DNA of 35,923 bases from Deltaproteobacteria bacterium (GCA_020444075.1 JAHLLR010000052.1:1-35923); one strand, 5' to 3'. Positions 16,132 through 24,188 are shown, counted from the first letter of the stretch. The notes: generated by a model from the letters alone, not told the origin. Numbers and translations: made by a program.

Positions 16132-16332
16132 TTAGATTACAGTGACATTGGTAGCGGAAGGACCTTTCGGTCCTTGCCCGATGTCAAAGGAAACCCGGTC
16201 GCCTTCATTGAGGGATTTAAAACCGGCAGCATTGATTGCCGAATGATGAACAAATACATCTGCTCCGTCTTCCTGCTCAATGAAACCAAAACCCTTTGAG
16301 TCGTTAAACCACTTAACAGTGCCATTGGACAT
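16132..16332 (-). CDS. cold-shock protein (CspA family)
   Basis: A 66-aa OB-fold RNA chaperone. RNP1 is KGFGFI (residues 13-18) and RNP2 is VFVHHS (26-31). The length is usual. ATG 16332 follows AGGAGG. The upstream region 16390-16560 is strongly AT-rich, in contrast to the rest of the window, which fits the long leader and strong promoter usual for csp genes, but I cannot fix a single promoter. A bidirectional terminator follows at 16081-16118. Confidence 0.97.
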   Translation of the reverse strand: MSNGTVKWFNDSKGFGFIEQEDGADVFVHHSAINAAGFKSLNEGDRVSFDIGQGPKGPSATNVTVI

Positions 16333-16640
16333 GATAACATCCTCCTTTATTAAAAATTCTCAACGTCGCCAGCTGGAGGGTGCCACTTTGACAAATGGAT
16401 TGTTCCTGCAGAAAGAAACCGTCCTGTGTGAACCACAGAACATGATTGATTAAAACAAAAATAATCATATTTAAACAGAAAGCAACCTAATTATTTGTTA
16501 TTTTTATAAATAATTTTCTTTCAGGTATTTAACCATGCAATATCTAACGGTTATGCGAACGTTAGTGAAGACGGTTCAGCAGGGCTCCCTGTCCCTCCCC
16601 CCACCGGGGCGGGGGAACATTGAAACCACTTTCGATCATC

Positions 16641-16724
16641 GAACGTTGACCATCCAATGATGAGATCGCTTGGCTCCGCCAGTTTAGGAACGGGTACGAT
16701 AGGTTTTGCACAGATTGGACGTTC
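16641..16724 (+). other. long-range stem in the leader upstream of the ABC-F gene
   Basis: GAACGT (16641-16646) and TCCAAT (16653-16658) pair with ATTGGACGTTC (16714-16724), giving an 11-bp stem with a six-base bulge. It would be part of a structured leader if transcription starts upstream of 16640. No promoter is convincing here; the run 16595-16617 is a C/G-rich hairpin-like tract. Confidence 0.4.
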
Positions 16725-16752
16725 ATAGCCTGTAGTCTTTACGAAAAAGCCT

Positions 16753-16815
16753 GCGACCCGAAACCAAAAAAAAGGGTTGATGGCATACATACGATAGGCT
16801 ATAAGCACGGGTCGC
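16753..16815 (+). promoter_or_regulatory. possible anti-terminator/anti-anti-terminator stem enclosing a mini-ORF
   Basis: GCGACCCG (16753-16760) is the perfect complement of CGGGTCGC (16808-16815). The loop carries the mini-ORF at 16780-16797. The right arm includes CACGGG (16806-16811), which repeats the left arm of the terminator just downstream and could compete for its CCCGTG. This is the layout expected for an attenuation leader. Confidence 0.5.
16780..16797 (+). CDS. possible 5-residue leader peptide
   Basis: ATG GCA TAC ATA CGA TAG encodes MAYIR, with AAAAGGG a few bases upstream. It lies in the loop of the 16753-16815 stem and before an intrinsic terminator. Short leader peptides of this kind control several antibiotic-responsive ABC-F genes. 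With only five codons it may be chance. Confidence 0.35.
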   Translation: MAYIR

Positions 16816-16818
16816 ACG

Positions 16819-16850
16819 AACCACGGGTTGGAACGGCCCGTGGTTTTTTT
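16819..16850 (+). terminator. intrinsic terminator upstream of the ABC-F gene (attenuator)
   Basis: AACCACGGG (16819-16827) and CCCGTGGTT (16837-16845) form a perfect 9-bp stem with a 9-base loop, running into seven T. It lies only 26 bp before the ABC-F ATG with no gene ending upstream on this strand, so it must act on the ABC-F transcript itself. Confidence 0.8.
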
Positions 16851-16876
16851 ATGGTTCAACCCAAGAGGAACCCAAT

Positions 16877-18511
16877 ATGATCAGCGCATCCAACATTGCG
16901 CTTGCCTATGGCAAGCGCGTTCTGTTTAAAGACGTCGATATCAAGTTCACCCCCGGCAACTGCTACGGCCTTATCGGCGCCAACGGTACCGGGAAATCGA
17001 CTTTCCTGAAGATCCTTTCCGGGGAGATAGAGCCCGACAAAGGAACGGTCGGCACAGGGCCCGGCGAGCGCATCGCCGTCCTGAAGCAGGACCATTTTGC
17101 CTTCGATGAAGAAACCGTCATCAACACGGTGATCATGGGGCATGATCGGCTGCATGCCATCGTGGTGGAACGCAACGCCATCTACGCCAAGGCGGATTTC
17201 AGCGAAGCGGACGGCATCCGGTCCGGTGAACTGGAGGCGGAATTCGCCGAGCTGGACGGCTACGAGGCCGAATCCCAGGCGGCGGTTCTGCTCAAGGGCT
17301 TGGGCATCCCGGAAGAGGCACTCCAGCTTAAGATGAAAGAGCTGGAAGGGGGGGACAAGGTCCGCGTGCTGCTGGCCCAGGCCCTCTTCGGCAACCCCGA
17401 TGTCCTGCTGCTTGACGAGCCCACCAACCACCTGGATCACAAGTCCATCGCCTGGCTGGAAGATTTCCTGGCGCGTTCCGAGAATACCGTGATTGTGGTA
17501 TCCCACGACCGCCACTTCCTCAACCAGGTCTGTACCCACATTGCCGATATCGATTACGGCCAGATCCGGGTTTTCGTGGGCAACTACGACTTCTGGTGCC
17601 AGGCCAGCCGCCTGATCCAGAAGCAGAAACAGAACGAAAACAAGAAAGCCACGGAAAAGGCCAAGGAACTGACCGCATTTATCCAGCGCTTCAGCTCCAA
17701 TGCCTCCAAAGCCAAGCAAGCCACTTCCCGGAAAAAGCTCCTGGAAAAGCTCACCCTGGATGACATGCCGGTCTCTTCGCGGAAATATCCCTGGATCGCC
17801 TTCAGGCCGGAACGACCCTGCGGGAGCGTGATCCTGGAGATCGACAGCCTCACCAAAACCATCGACGGGGAGAAGGTTCTCAACAACTTCAGCATGGTGG
17901 TGAACGGCGGGGACAAGATCGCCTTTGTCGGCGACGACAGCCTGGCCAAAACCGCCCTGTTCCAGATCCTGGCAGGGGAGATGGCGCCGGACGCCGGCAG
18001 CTTCCGATGGGGCCAGACCGTCACCACCGCCTACTTCCCCAAGGAGAACCGGCGGTTTTTCGAGACCGACATGTCCCTGGTCCAGTGGCTGCTGCAGTAC
18101 GCCCCGGAAGAGGGGGTGAGCTTTGCCCGCGGTTTCCTCGGCCGCATGCTCTTTTCAGGAGAAGAGGCCATGAAAAATACCGGGGTCCTTTCCGGCGGAG
18201 AGAAGGTGCGCTGCATGCTCTCGCGCATGATGCTCGGCGGCGCCAATGTGCTTGTGCTTGACGAGCCCACCAACCACCTGGACCTGGAGGCCATCACCGC
18301 TCTCAACGAAGGACTCATGGCCTTTCCCGAGGTGATTCTCTTTGCTTCCCACGACCACCAGTTCGTTTCCACCGTGGCCAACCGGATCGTTGAACTTACC
18401 CCTGAAGGCGCCATCGACCGGGTCATGAACTATGACGACTACCTGGCAAGCACCGCCGTGGCCAGAGAGAGGGAAGCCCGCTGTTGCGGGGGAAGCGCCC
18501 TGGTCTGCTGA
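16877..18511 (+). CDS. ybiT: ABC-F family ribosome-associated ATPase, YbiT-type
   Basis: A 544-aa soluble protein with two ABC domains. The first has Walker A GANGTGKST (34-42), signature LEGGD (about 156-160) and LLLDEPTNHLD with D180/E181. The second has an altered Walker A (GDDSLAKTA, about 352-360), a normal LSGGE (438-442) and LVLDEPTNHLD. A degenerate second Walker A is, from memory, usual for the YbiT subgroup. The lysine-rich interdomain linker (about 240-305, KQKQNENKKATEKAKEL) is the part that reaches the ribosomal peptidyl-transferase centre in ABC-F proteins. Known members relieve stalled ribosomes or give ribosome protection. AAGAGG is eight bases before ATG. A terminator and possible leader peptide upstream suggest attenuation control. 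Confidence 0.9.
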   Translation: MISASNIALAYGKRVLFKDVDIKFTPGNCYGLIGANGTGKSTFLKILSGEIEPDKGTVGTGPGERIAVLKQDHFAFDEETVINTVIMGHDRLHAIVVERNAIYAKADFSEADGIRSGELEAEFAELDGYEAESQAAVLLKGLGIPEEALQLKMKELEGGDKVRVLLAQALFGNPDVLLLDEPTNHLDHKSIAWLEDFLARSENTVIVVSHDRHFLNQVCTHIADIDYGQIRVFVGNYDFWCQASRLIQKQKQNENKKATEKAKELTAFIQRFSSNASKAKQATSRKKLLEKLTLDDMPVSSRKYPWIAFRPERPCGSVILEIDSLTKTIDGEKVLNNFSMVVNGGDKIAFVGDDSLAKTALFQILAGEMAPDAGSFRWGQTVTTAYFPKENRRFFETDMSLVQWLLQYAPEEGVSFARGFLGRMLFSGEEAMKNTGVLSGGEKVRCMLSRMMLGGANVLVLDEPTNHLDLEAITALNEGLMAFPEVILFASHDHQFVSTVANRIVELTPEGAIDRVMNYDDYLASTAVAREREARCCGGSALVC

Positions 18512-18534
18512 TCCGGGGGCCTTTGTTGCACGGC

Positions 18535-18572
18535 AAGGCCTGCGGTCTGCGCTTAACGGGCCTTTTATTTTT
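18535..18572 (+). terminator. probable terminator of the ABC-F gene
   Basis: AAGGCC (18535-18540) and GGCCTT (18559-18564) pair around a loop that contains a small GCG/CGC stem, followed by TTTATTTTT. The run overlaps the stop of the convergent Cys-rich gene. Confidence 0.5.
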
Positions 18573-19761
18573 CCGGTTTTGATTTCTGCCCGGTCTTCAG
18601 GATGCCGAAGTCGATCAGGGTCCGGAGCATTCGGGTATCGAGGCGCACTCCCCGGTCGCGTCGTGCGGCCGACAGGACGTCGGCGGTAGGGCGGCCGTCG
18701 AAACAGGACAGGGCGTTGAATACGGGTACCGGCAGATCCAGCGGATCCAGACGGCTGTAAGACCGCACCCGGACGGCGTCTGAAGCGGTGCTTTCGACGG
18801 TGAACCGGCCGACCCGCAGGTGCGCTGGAATTTTTGTCTGTTGCAGCCGGTCATAGGCCCGCTGGACCAGCCGGGAAGACAGCTGAACGTCGGGGCCGCA
18901 GATTCTTTCCACGTCCCGATAGTCCAGGTCGCAGACCCGTTCGGCGCATTCTGCATAAAACGCGGTTTCCCGCCCCCACCACCGGCCCCAGGTTTTCCTG
19001 GCGGCGGCGGCATCCGGCCTGCCGTCCACCTCGTTCGGCTGGAGGTTTTCGCCGCTCATTTCCCCCTCCCGCCATGATTCTAACGCGGCAAGGGCGCTGT
19101 CGCCGATATCGAGCTGGAGCACGCACCACAGGGAGAGGTCCTTAACCACACTGTTGAGAAAGGTCTGCAGGGCCTTCCAGAAGGATTGGCCGATTTTTCC
19201 GCGCACATGTTTGCAGAACCAGGTGACGCAGGTGGGGTCCCGGTAGGGCCAGATCGTGCACCTTCCCGAGGCCGCGTCGAAGTGGGGGCATCGAAGGGCG
19301 TTGTTGCGTCCAAAGGCATTTTGGCTGTGCCGGTAGAGCAGGCTGTAGGACGGCGGGGGAAGGACGGTAAGCGGGCTGGCTCCGGGGGCTTCGCTGAGGC
19401 GTGCCTTCAGGGAGGCTCTTCCGGCCGCCATGGCCGGGGACGGATCCCCCAATATGGCGCCTGCCAGGAAGTTGGGCAGGCCGGGGGTATAGGTGCAGCA
19501 CTTGCTGGCGCTGTCGAAAAAGATCCGGCCGGCGCCGACCGGTTCCCCCGGCCGCGCGCACATGGCGCAGTCGGTGCAGGTGGCCTCGATTTCCACCGGC
19601 AGCGGCCCCGGGGGGAGAATGGCTTCGATCCAGCGGGCATACAGCACCGGCAGGGTTCCCACCGTATCGACACCCGATGGTCGAAACGACTGCGATGCCG
19701 GCGGGGCGGTGGAACCCGAATCCTGCTCAGGCGTTGCCGGTGGCGGCCCGGTCCGGTTCAC
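18565..19761 (-). CDS. cysteine-rich protein of unknown function
   Basis: About 398 aa. The N-terminal half carries two Cys groups that look like a metal or Fe-S site: CTDCAMC and SKCCTYTPGLPNFLAG, then CPHFDAASGRCTIWPYRDP and CVTWFCKHVRG. The pattern resembles a family seen in Deltaproteobacteria and myxobacteria with no known function, with a distant likeness to YkgJ-type zinc/iron clusters. The C-terminal half (from about 260) is helical and lacks Cys clusters. The start is uncertain: GTG 19761 overlaps the TAG of the upstream gene (TAGTG), which suggests coupling, while the frame is open to 19860. It is the second gene after the peptidoglycan-binding protein. Confidence 0.7.
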   Translation of the reverse strand: MNRTGPPPATPEQDSGSTAPPASQSFRPSGVDTVGTLPVLYARWIEAILPPGPLPVEIEATCTDCAMCARPGEPVGAGRIFFDSASKCCTYTPGLPNFLAGAILGDPSPAMAAGRASLKARLSEAPGASPLTVLPPPSYSLLYRHSQNAFGRNNALRCPHFDAASGRCTIWPYRDPTCVTWFCKHVRGKIGQSFWKALQTFLNSVVKDLSLWCVLQLDIGDSALAALESWREGEMSGENLQPNEVDGRPDAAAARKTWGRWWGRETAFYAECAERVCDLDYRDVERICGPDVQLSSRLVQRAYDRLQQTKIPAHLRVGRFTVESTASDAVRVRSYSRLDPLDLPVPVFNALSCFDGRPTADVLSAARRDRGVRLDTRMLRTLIDFGILKTGQKSKPEK

Positions 19762-20258
19762 TACCCTTTGTATCCATAGGTGGAGGTCGCCTTTCCCTGA
19801 CCGCCTCCCCCGGTTCCGGCTGTTTTGGCGCTGCCATAACCCGAACCGCCCTTGCCCCACCCGCCCTGCCCCACGGTGGTTCCCCCACCTTTCGCGGCTC
19901 CCGTGCCCGCGGGCGGCATTTTGCCGAAGGCGCCGCCGCCTGTCTTGACCCCGGTGGCATCGCCTTCACTGCCGGCGACGCCGCCACGGATGCGTTTGAT
20001 CTGGAGCCCCGGTTCGGAGGAGAAGAGTTCATCGAGCTTGCTCCGGGTCTGTTCACCCGCGACGCCGTCCACCGTCAGCCCGTTGATCCGCTGGAACTCC
20101 ATGACCCGGGACTGACTCTTGGCGCCGAAGACGCCGTCCACCTCCAGGGCTGCCATGGACGAGCCTTGCTGGGTGTGCCCGGTGATCAGGTTCAGATCAT
20201 TTTGAAGGCTCGCTACGTCGCTGCCTGGCGTGCAGCCAAAATAGAGCAATCGATTCAT
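19761..20258 (-). CDS. peptidoglycan-binding-domain protein with glycine-rich tail
   Basis: A 165-aa protein. Residues about 10-78 form a PG_binding_1 three-helix unit (EVDGVFGAKSQSRVMEFQRI, then LTVDGVAGEQTRSKLDEL). From about 92 the chain is low-complexity Gly/Ala/Thr with Lys and ends in YGYKG. No signal peptide is present, which is odd for a wall-binding protein; the N-terminus is MNRLLYFGCTPGSD. It may be exported by a non-Sec route or used as an internal adaptor domain. AAAGGA precedes ATG 20258. The following Cys-rich gene starts inside its stop codon, so the two probably work together. Confidence 0.8.
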   Translation of the reverse strand: MNRLLYFGCTPGSDVASLQNDLNLITGHTQQGSSMAALEVDGVFGAKSQSRVMEFQRINGLTVDGVAGEQTRSKLDELFSSEPGLQIKRIRGGVAGSEGDATGVKTGGGAFGKMPPAGTGAAKGGGTTVGQGGWGKGGSGYGSAKTAGTGGGGQGKATSTYGYKG

Positions 20259-20318
20259 TTTGGATTCCTTTGCGATTGAAAAAATGGTGGCAGGGAAATG
20301 TTCAACGGGTCATCCGCG

Positions 20319-20347
20319 ACTATGACAAGAAGAGATTTTCAGGTCAA
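20319..20347 (-). promoter_or_regulatory. probable promoter of the peptidoglycan-binding/Cys-rich operon
   Basis: Reading leftward, TTGACC (20342-20347) and CATAGT (20319-20324) are separated by 17 bp, matching the consensus at five and four positions. It lies 61 bp before the ATG. Confidence 0.5.
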
Positions 20348-20455
20348 CAGAAAAGCCGCATCCGGGATGGAGAGTCGTTGGCGGAACGTACTATTTGCCA
20401 CCGGTGAGCGTGGCCGGCCCCCGCTTGCCGGGTGGAAACGCGGCTCCGCCCGGCC

Positions 20456-20484
20456 TTGACTCAGAATCCTAATTCTGAGATAAG
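20456..20484 (+). promoter_or_regulatory. promoter with inverted repeat in the spacer
   Basis: TTGACT (20456-20461) and GATAAG (20479-20484) are separated by exactly 17 bp. The spacer is filled by the perfect inverted repeat CTCAGAAT-CCTA-ATTCTGAG (20460-20479), a position where a repressor would compete with RNA polymerase. It faces the TerB-like gene 65 bp downstream. The remaining part of 20348-20455 is G+C-rich with short GGCCGG/CCGGCC repeats and no gene. Confidence 0.65.
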
Positions 20485-20548
20485 TTCCCATTAAGTCTCA
20501 CGGCGGAGTTACTATTTATGGACATTTACGCAACCCGGAGCATAACCG

Positions 20549-21007
20549 ATGATCGATCTGTTTAAACGCTTTTTCAGCAGCGCTGCCGAAAACGGTGGAA
20601 CCCCCGCCGGCCGGGACAATGATCGGGATGTGATTGTGGCGGTGGGTGCCCTGTTCCTGGAAATGGGACGCATCGATGAAACCTTCACGAAGCAGGAAAT
20701 GGCAAAGGTGCTTTCCATTTTAACCGATAAATACGGCCTTTCCGGCGAAGATGCCGATGCCCTGCTCGATGAAGCCGACCGCGAGTTGAAAGAGAGTGTC
20801 GATCTATGGCAGTTTGCCAAGGTTATCAATGACCGTTACAGCATTGCCAGAAAAGAAAAACTGATCGAACGGTTGTGGCAGATTGTCTACGTCGACGGCA
20901 AAATGGACCAATATGAACATTATCTGATGAACAAGGTCTCCAACCTGCTGGACATTTCCCACAAACGGCTGATCGACGCCAAACTCAAGGTGCTGCACGG
21001 CAATTGA
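20549..21007 (+). CDS. TerB-like (tellurite-resistance TerB family) protein
   Basis: A 152-aa helical protein. The TerB/DjlA-like repeat is visible as IVAVGALFLEMGRIDETFTK (about 28-47) and LIERLWQIVYVDGKMDQYEH (about 104-123), the acidic turns after GRIDE and DGKMD being the family's putative metal sites. No signal peptide. Solo TerB proteins are common and their role is not settled. CGGAG is eight bases before ATG. The promoter at 20456-20484 with a repressor-like inverted repeat suggests it is regulated. Confidence 0.82.
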   Translation: MIDLFKRFFSSAAENGGTPAGRDNDRDVIVAVGALFLEMGRIDETFTKQEMAKVLSILTDKYGLSGEDADALLDEADRELKESVDLWQFAKVINDRYSIARKEKLIERLWQIVYVDGKMDQYEHYLMNKVSNLLDISHKRLIDAKLKVLHGN

Positions 21008-21049
21008 TCCCGGACCGAAGGACGATGCCCCAGGGGCTGCCCGTCCGTA

Positions 21050-22129
21050 TCATCCTTTGAAGACATTCATCACCGCCCGTTCGGCAGCGCTCAGGGCGCC
21101 TTCCAGATAACCGCCGTGCTGGACGGCGGTTTCCGTGCCGGCAAAATGGATGGCGCCGTCCCAGAAGCTGGTTTTGCCTGCCGGCGGGTGATAACGGGGG
21201 TGCTCGACCATCGGCGCCTGGTCGAGCGGGGTGGCGGTGAATCGTTCGCGCGCCCAATCCTGGTAGAAGAAGGTCGTCGGCTGTGCCGCCGGTTTGCCAT
21301 AGATGATGGCAAGCTGGGATAGGATCGCCTCCGTGAGGCGCTGTTGCTGGCTGCGCTGCACTGCCGGGATGCCCAAAAAGCCGGTCAATCCATAGGGGCC
21401 CTGACTGTTGTTGGAGCCGTCGTGGATCTCGCCCAGCGGGCCGCGCTCGCTGAAAGCCTGGCCCGATAGACCCCTTTGCCGCCAGAAAGGTTCTTCGTAA
21501 AGGGCGCAGAATTTCGCCTGGCCCGCCATCCAGGTACCCATTTTCAGCATCGCCTGGGTCAGGAGATGAGACAGATCGGGGGTAAATAGAATGGTGGCGG
21601 CGGCAAGCCGGGGCGGAAGCGCCAGGATTACCGTACTGGCACTGAACCGGCTCCAGGGATCTTTCTCCAGTTCACCGACGCTGACCTGAGCGCCGGTTGC
21701 GGTTTTTTCGATCTGACAGACCGGATGATTCAGCCTGATGGTGTTATCCGGAATGTGCTCACAGAGCTTCGTGACCAGGTTGATCATGCCCCCGGAAATC
21801 CTCCAGGAGCGCGGCTCCATGGCGTACCCGCCAACGATCTGGACAGCGCTGTTGGAACGCTGAAAACAGCCCATTCCCGCTTCAAACTGGCGATAGCCGA
21901 TCAGGCCCAGGGTTTTGACCAGGTCAGCCATTTTCGGGTGAATGGCGGGCCAATACCAGGATGGGCCGAGATCGGCGTGAAATCCCCGATGGTCGGGGCT
22001 TAAGATCCTGCCGCCGATACGCTCACGGGCTTCGAGAACGACAACCGATTTGTTTTTCAGGGACAGCAGGAAGGCGGCATAGATGCCGCTGAGGCCGCCT
22101 CCGACGATCAGGGTGTCAACCGTTTCCAC
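21050..22129 (-). CDS. flavin-containing amine oxidase family protein
   Basis: A 359-aa FAD enzyme. The dinucleotide loop is IVGGGLSGIYAA (about 8-19), followed by LEARERIGGRI, and the C-terminal FAD motif is IHFAGTETAVQHGGYLEGAL. These are the marks of the monoamine oxidase/L-amino-acid oxidase/polyamine oxidase superfamily. It lacks the Cys for covalent FAD of mammalian MAO and is shorter than most members. The start is GTG at 22129, two bases after the stop of the binding-protein gene, without its own clear ribosome-binding site, so it is coupled to that gene. Substrate unknown; an amine or amino acid brought in by the binding protein is plausible. Confidence 0.85.
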   Translation of the reverse strand: METVDTLIVGGGLSGIYAAFLLSLKNKSVVVLEARERIGGRILSPDHRGFHADLGPSWYWPAIHPKMADLVKTLGLIGYRQFEAGMGCFQRSNSAVQIVGGYAMEPRSWRISGGMINLVTKLCEHIPDNTIRLNHPVCQIEKTATGAQVSVGELEKDPWSRFSASTVILALPPRLAAATILFTPDLSHLLTQAMLKMGTWMAGQAKFCALYEEPFWRQRGLSGQAFSERGPLGEIHDGSNNSQGPYGLTGFLGIPAVQRSQQQRLTEAILSQLAIIYGKPAAQPTTFFYQDWARERFTATPLDQAPMVEHPRYHPPAGKTSFWDGAIHFAGTETAVQHGGYLEGALSAAERAVMNVFKG

Positions 22130-22131
22130 AG

Positions 22132-23265
22132 TTATTTTATCTCGACATATTCTCCGTTTTTCACCTGGAAAACGGCAAACCCGACTCCGATGGCATCACC
22201 TTGTGCGTCGAAACTGATGCGGCCCAGGGGGGTCTCGAAATAGTTGCTCCGCAACGCCTTGGAAAGCGAGGCAAAGTCTGTGGTGCCGGCTATCTCAATG
22301 CCTTCCAGCAGGGCTGTGGCGGCCGCATAGGCATTGAGGAAGAAAGCCCCGGGATCCGACCCGTAAACCGTCCGGTGTTCCTCGATGGCAGCGATGGCCA
22401 GCGGGTTTTGGGTGGTGTCCGTCGGGCCGGTGGCGTACACGCCTTCGGCGTATTTGCCGGCAATTTTGATGAAGGTGATATCTTTCACACCGTCGTCGGA
22501 GATGAAAATGGTCTGCATGTTTTTTCTGCGCATCTGCTGTACGAGCTTGGACGCTTCGGGGTGAAACCCGCCGTACAGCAGCACATCGGCGTTGGAGCGC
22601 TTGACCTTGTTGATCACCGCAGAGTAATCCACCGCGCCGGGGGTAATGCCTTCAAACAGCAGGAGTTTGCCCCGCTTGTCCTTTTCCAGGAACCCTTTGG
22701 CGAATTCCGCCAGCCCTTTGCCGTAATCGCCCTTGTCATGAACGATGGCAATCGTTTTCGCCTTCAGCGTACCCAGGCAAAAGTCAATCTGGGTTTTGGC
22801 CTGAGCATCGTCCGGGGCAATGGTCCGGAAAAAGTTGTTATGCTGGCCGCTTTTGGTCAGATCGGTGTTGGTGGCTGAAGGGGACATGAGGATCACGCCT
22901 TTGGTGGCATAGATTCCCAGCGACGCCTTGCACGGCCCGCTGCAGATATGCCCCAATACGACATCCACCTCTTCGGTGAGCAGTTTGGTGGCGACGTTGA
23001 CGGCCACTTCGGTTTTGCACTGATCGTCTTCGACCACCAATTCAACCGGCTTGCCCAGCACGCCGCCCTCGGCATTGATCTTTTTTACCACCAGTTCTGC
23101 GGCCTTCACCGTGGGAATGCCGTAGGAGGCCAGGTCGCCGCTGTGGGCACCGGCAACGCCCATTTTGATCGTGTCCGAAGCACCGGCCATCGGAACGCAA
23201 ATAAGGAAAGCCGCCATTAACATCATCACCATCTTCAGACCGCGTTGCTCTCGACGTCGCATCAT
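22132..23265 (-). CDS. periplasmic branched-chain amino-acid-type binding protein
   Basis: A 377-aa ABC transporter substrate-binding protein of the LivJ/LivK (Peripla_BP_6) type. The signal peptide covers about 1-29 (ending MAGA before SDTIKMG); GVAGAHSGDLASYGIP, then INAEGGVLGKPVELVVEDDQC and the PSATNTDLTK stretch are typical. No permease or ATPase genes are in the window, so it must share a transporter coded elsewhere or act as a sensor. AAAGGAG precedes a doubled ATG; Met2 at 23262 has better spacing. It starts 11 bp after the hydrolase stop, in the same operon. Confidence 0.92.
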   Translation of the reverse strand: MMRRREQRGLKMVMMLMAAFLICVPMAGASDTIKMGVAGAHSGDLASYGIPTVKAAELVVKKINAEGGVLGKPVELVVEDDQCKTEVAVNVATKLLTEEVDVVLGHICSGPCKASLGIYATKGVILMSPSATNTDLTKSGQHNNFFRTIAPDDAQAKTQIDFCLGTLKAKTIAIVHDKGDYGKGLAEFAKGFLEKDKRGKLLLFEGITPGAVDYSAVINKVKRSNADVLLYGGFHPEASKLVQQMRRKNMQTIFISDDGVKDITFIKIAGKYAEGVYATGPTDTTQNPLAIAAIEEHRTVYGSDPGAFFLNAYAAATALLEGIEIAGTTDFASLSKALRSNYFETPLGRISFDAQGDAIGVGFAVFQVKNGEYVEIK

Positions 23266-23276
23266 CTTCTCCTTTT

Positions 23277-24119
23277 TCAGCTTTCGTAAATGAGTTCCAG
23301 CCCCACACCGACCTCCTGCAGGTCGGCCACCCGGGACAATGCCACCCGGGACTCAAAATCCGTGCAATGGCAGGCGTGCAGGTTATTCGGATGCCACTTT
23401 CTCATGTTTTCGACAGTTTTCTGCAACTGCAATTTCGTCGGTTCCAGGAGATGAAATCCGCCGATAATGTCTGCGAGCCGGTGGTCATCGCAGACCCGCA
23501 TCGCCTGGTTTACCGTGTTGCAGATGCCGGCATGGGCACAGCCGGCGACGATCACCAACCCCTGTGAAGACGTATACGCCAGCGAGGAATCATCCAGCAG
23601 GTAGTCATCGGCCTCAGCCTCGTCATGATGGATTCGGCCGATGGGATAGCTGGCCTCGAAGTCGTTTTCTCGTTCGATTTCTCCCAGGAAAACCAGGTCC
23701 GGGTGCAGCCACCGAGGCTGGCGGGTCAACTGCAGGTCAAAGTACCGGCGGGCCGTTTCCTCCGACACCAGACAACCGATATCGCCCATACCGGGAATAA
23801 AGCGCCGGTCGAACACCGACGGATGGGCAATCAGGGCCGGGCGTCTGGCCGGCCGGTTTTCGAACCCCCGCTCGGCATAGGCCTGGATCAGATGCTGCAG
23901 TCCCCAGGTGTGATCCAGGTGGGCGTGGGATAACACCACCGTATCGATATCGAGCAAATCGATGCCCATTTTGGCTGCATTTTTTATGAAAACGTCCGAG
24001 TAGCCGGTGTCGAACAATATCTTCATATCATCGATTTCAATATGGTAGGAGACGCCTGGTTCGGCCAGGAAATAGTGATCGATCAACGTGTTGTTGTCTA
24101 CCAGAACCGTCAATTTCAA
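23277..24119 (-). CDS. metallo-beta-lactamase-fold hydrolase
   Basis: About 280 aa. The metal site is SHAHLDHTWG (HxHxDH), with a further His in AGCAHAGICN and in GGFHLLEP and CHCTDF. This layout is that of the MBL subgroup that includes the archaeal 7,8-dihydropterin-6-yl-methyl-4-(beta-D-ribofuranosyl)aminobenzene 5'-phosphate synthase annotation, a label that is often wrong in bacteria. Start: GTG 24125 lies one base after GGAGG, too close; the TTG at 24119 has seven bases of spacing and gives the family-like MKLTVLVDNNTLID, so it was chosen. It is the first gene of the operon with the binding protein and the amine oxidase. Confidence 0.87.
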   Translation of the reverse strand: MKLTVLVDNNTLIDHYFLAEPGVSYHIEIDDMKILFDTGYSDVFIKNAAKMGIDLLDIDTVVLSHAHLDHTWGLQHLIQAYAERGFENRPARRPALIAHPSVFDRRFIPGMGDIGCLVSEETARRYFDLQLTRQPRWLHPDLVFLGEIERENDFEASYPIGRIHHDEAEADDYLLDDSSLAYTSSQGLVIVAGCAHAGICNTVNQAMRVCDDHRLADIIGGFHLLEPTKLQLQKTVENMRKWHPNNLHACHCTDFESRVALSRVADLQEVGVGLELIYES

Positions 24120-24166
24120 ACGCACACCTCCATCCCGAAATACTGGAATCCCGAGTCAGGCAAACC

Positions 24167-24175
24167 GGTATTACC
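24167..24175. promoter_or_regulatory. GGTATTACC, core of the FadR-type operator
   Basis: This 4-1-4 palindrome equals the core of the operator at 5711-5723 (CTGGTATTACCAG) and lies in the leader of the hydrolase-binding protein-amine oxidase operon. The outer bases differ (CC..AA). It may be a second, weaker site for the GRE-operon regulator, or chance. Confidence 0.3.
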
Positions 24176-24188
24176 AAAGCAAAATAAT

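Noticed and set aside
16551-16859. 102-aa minus-strand ORF upstream of the ABC-F gene
   Set aside because: It lies over the structured leader and terminator, its product is Pro/Trp-rich without domain sense, and it is best explained as antisense to the leader.
23277-24119. Naming the hydrolase as a methanopterin-biosynthesis enzyme
   Set aside because: That label is commonly carried over by similarity; no other pterin genes are present, so only the fold is called.
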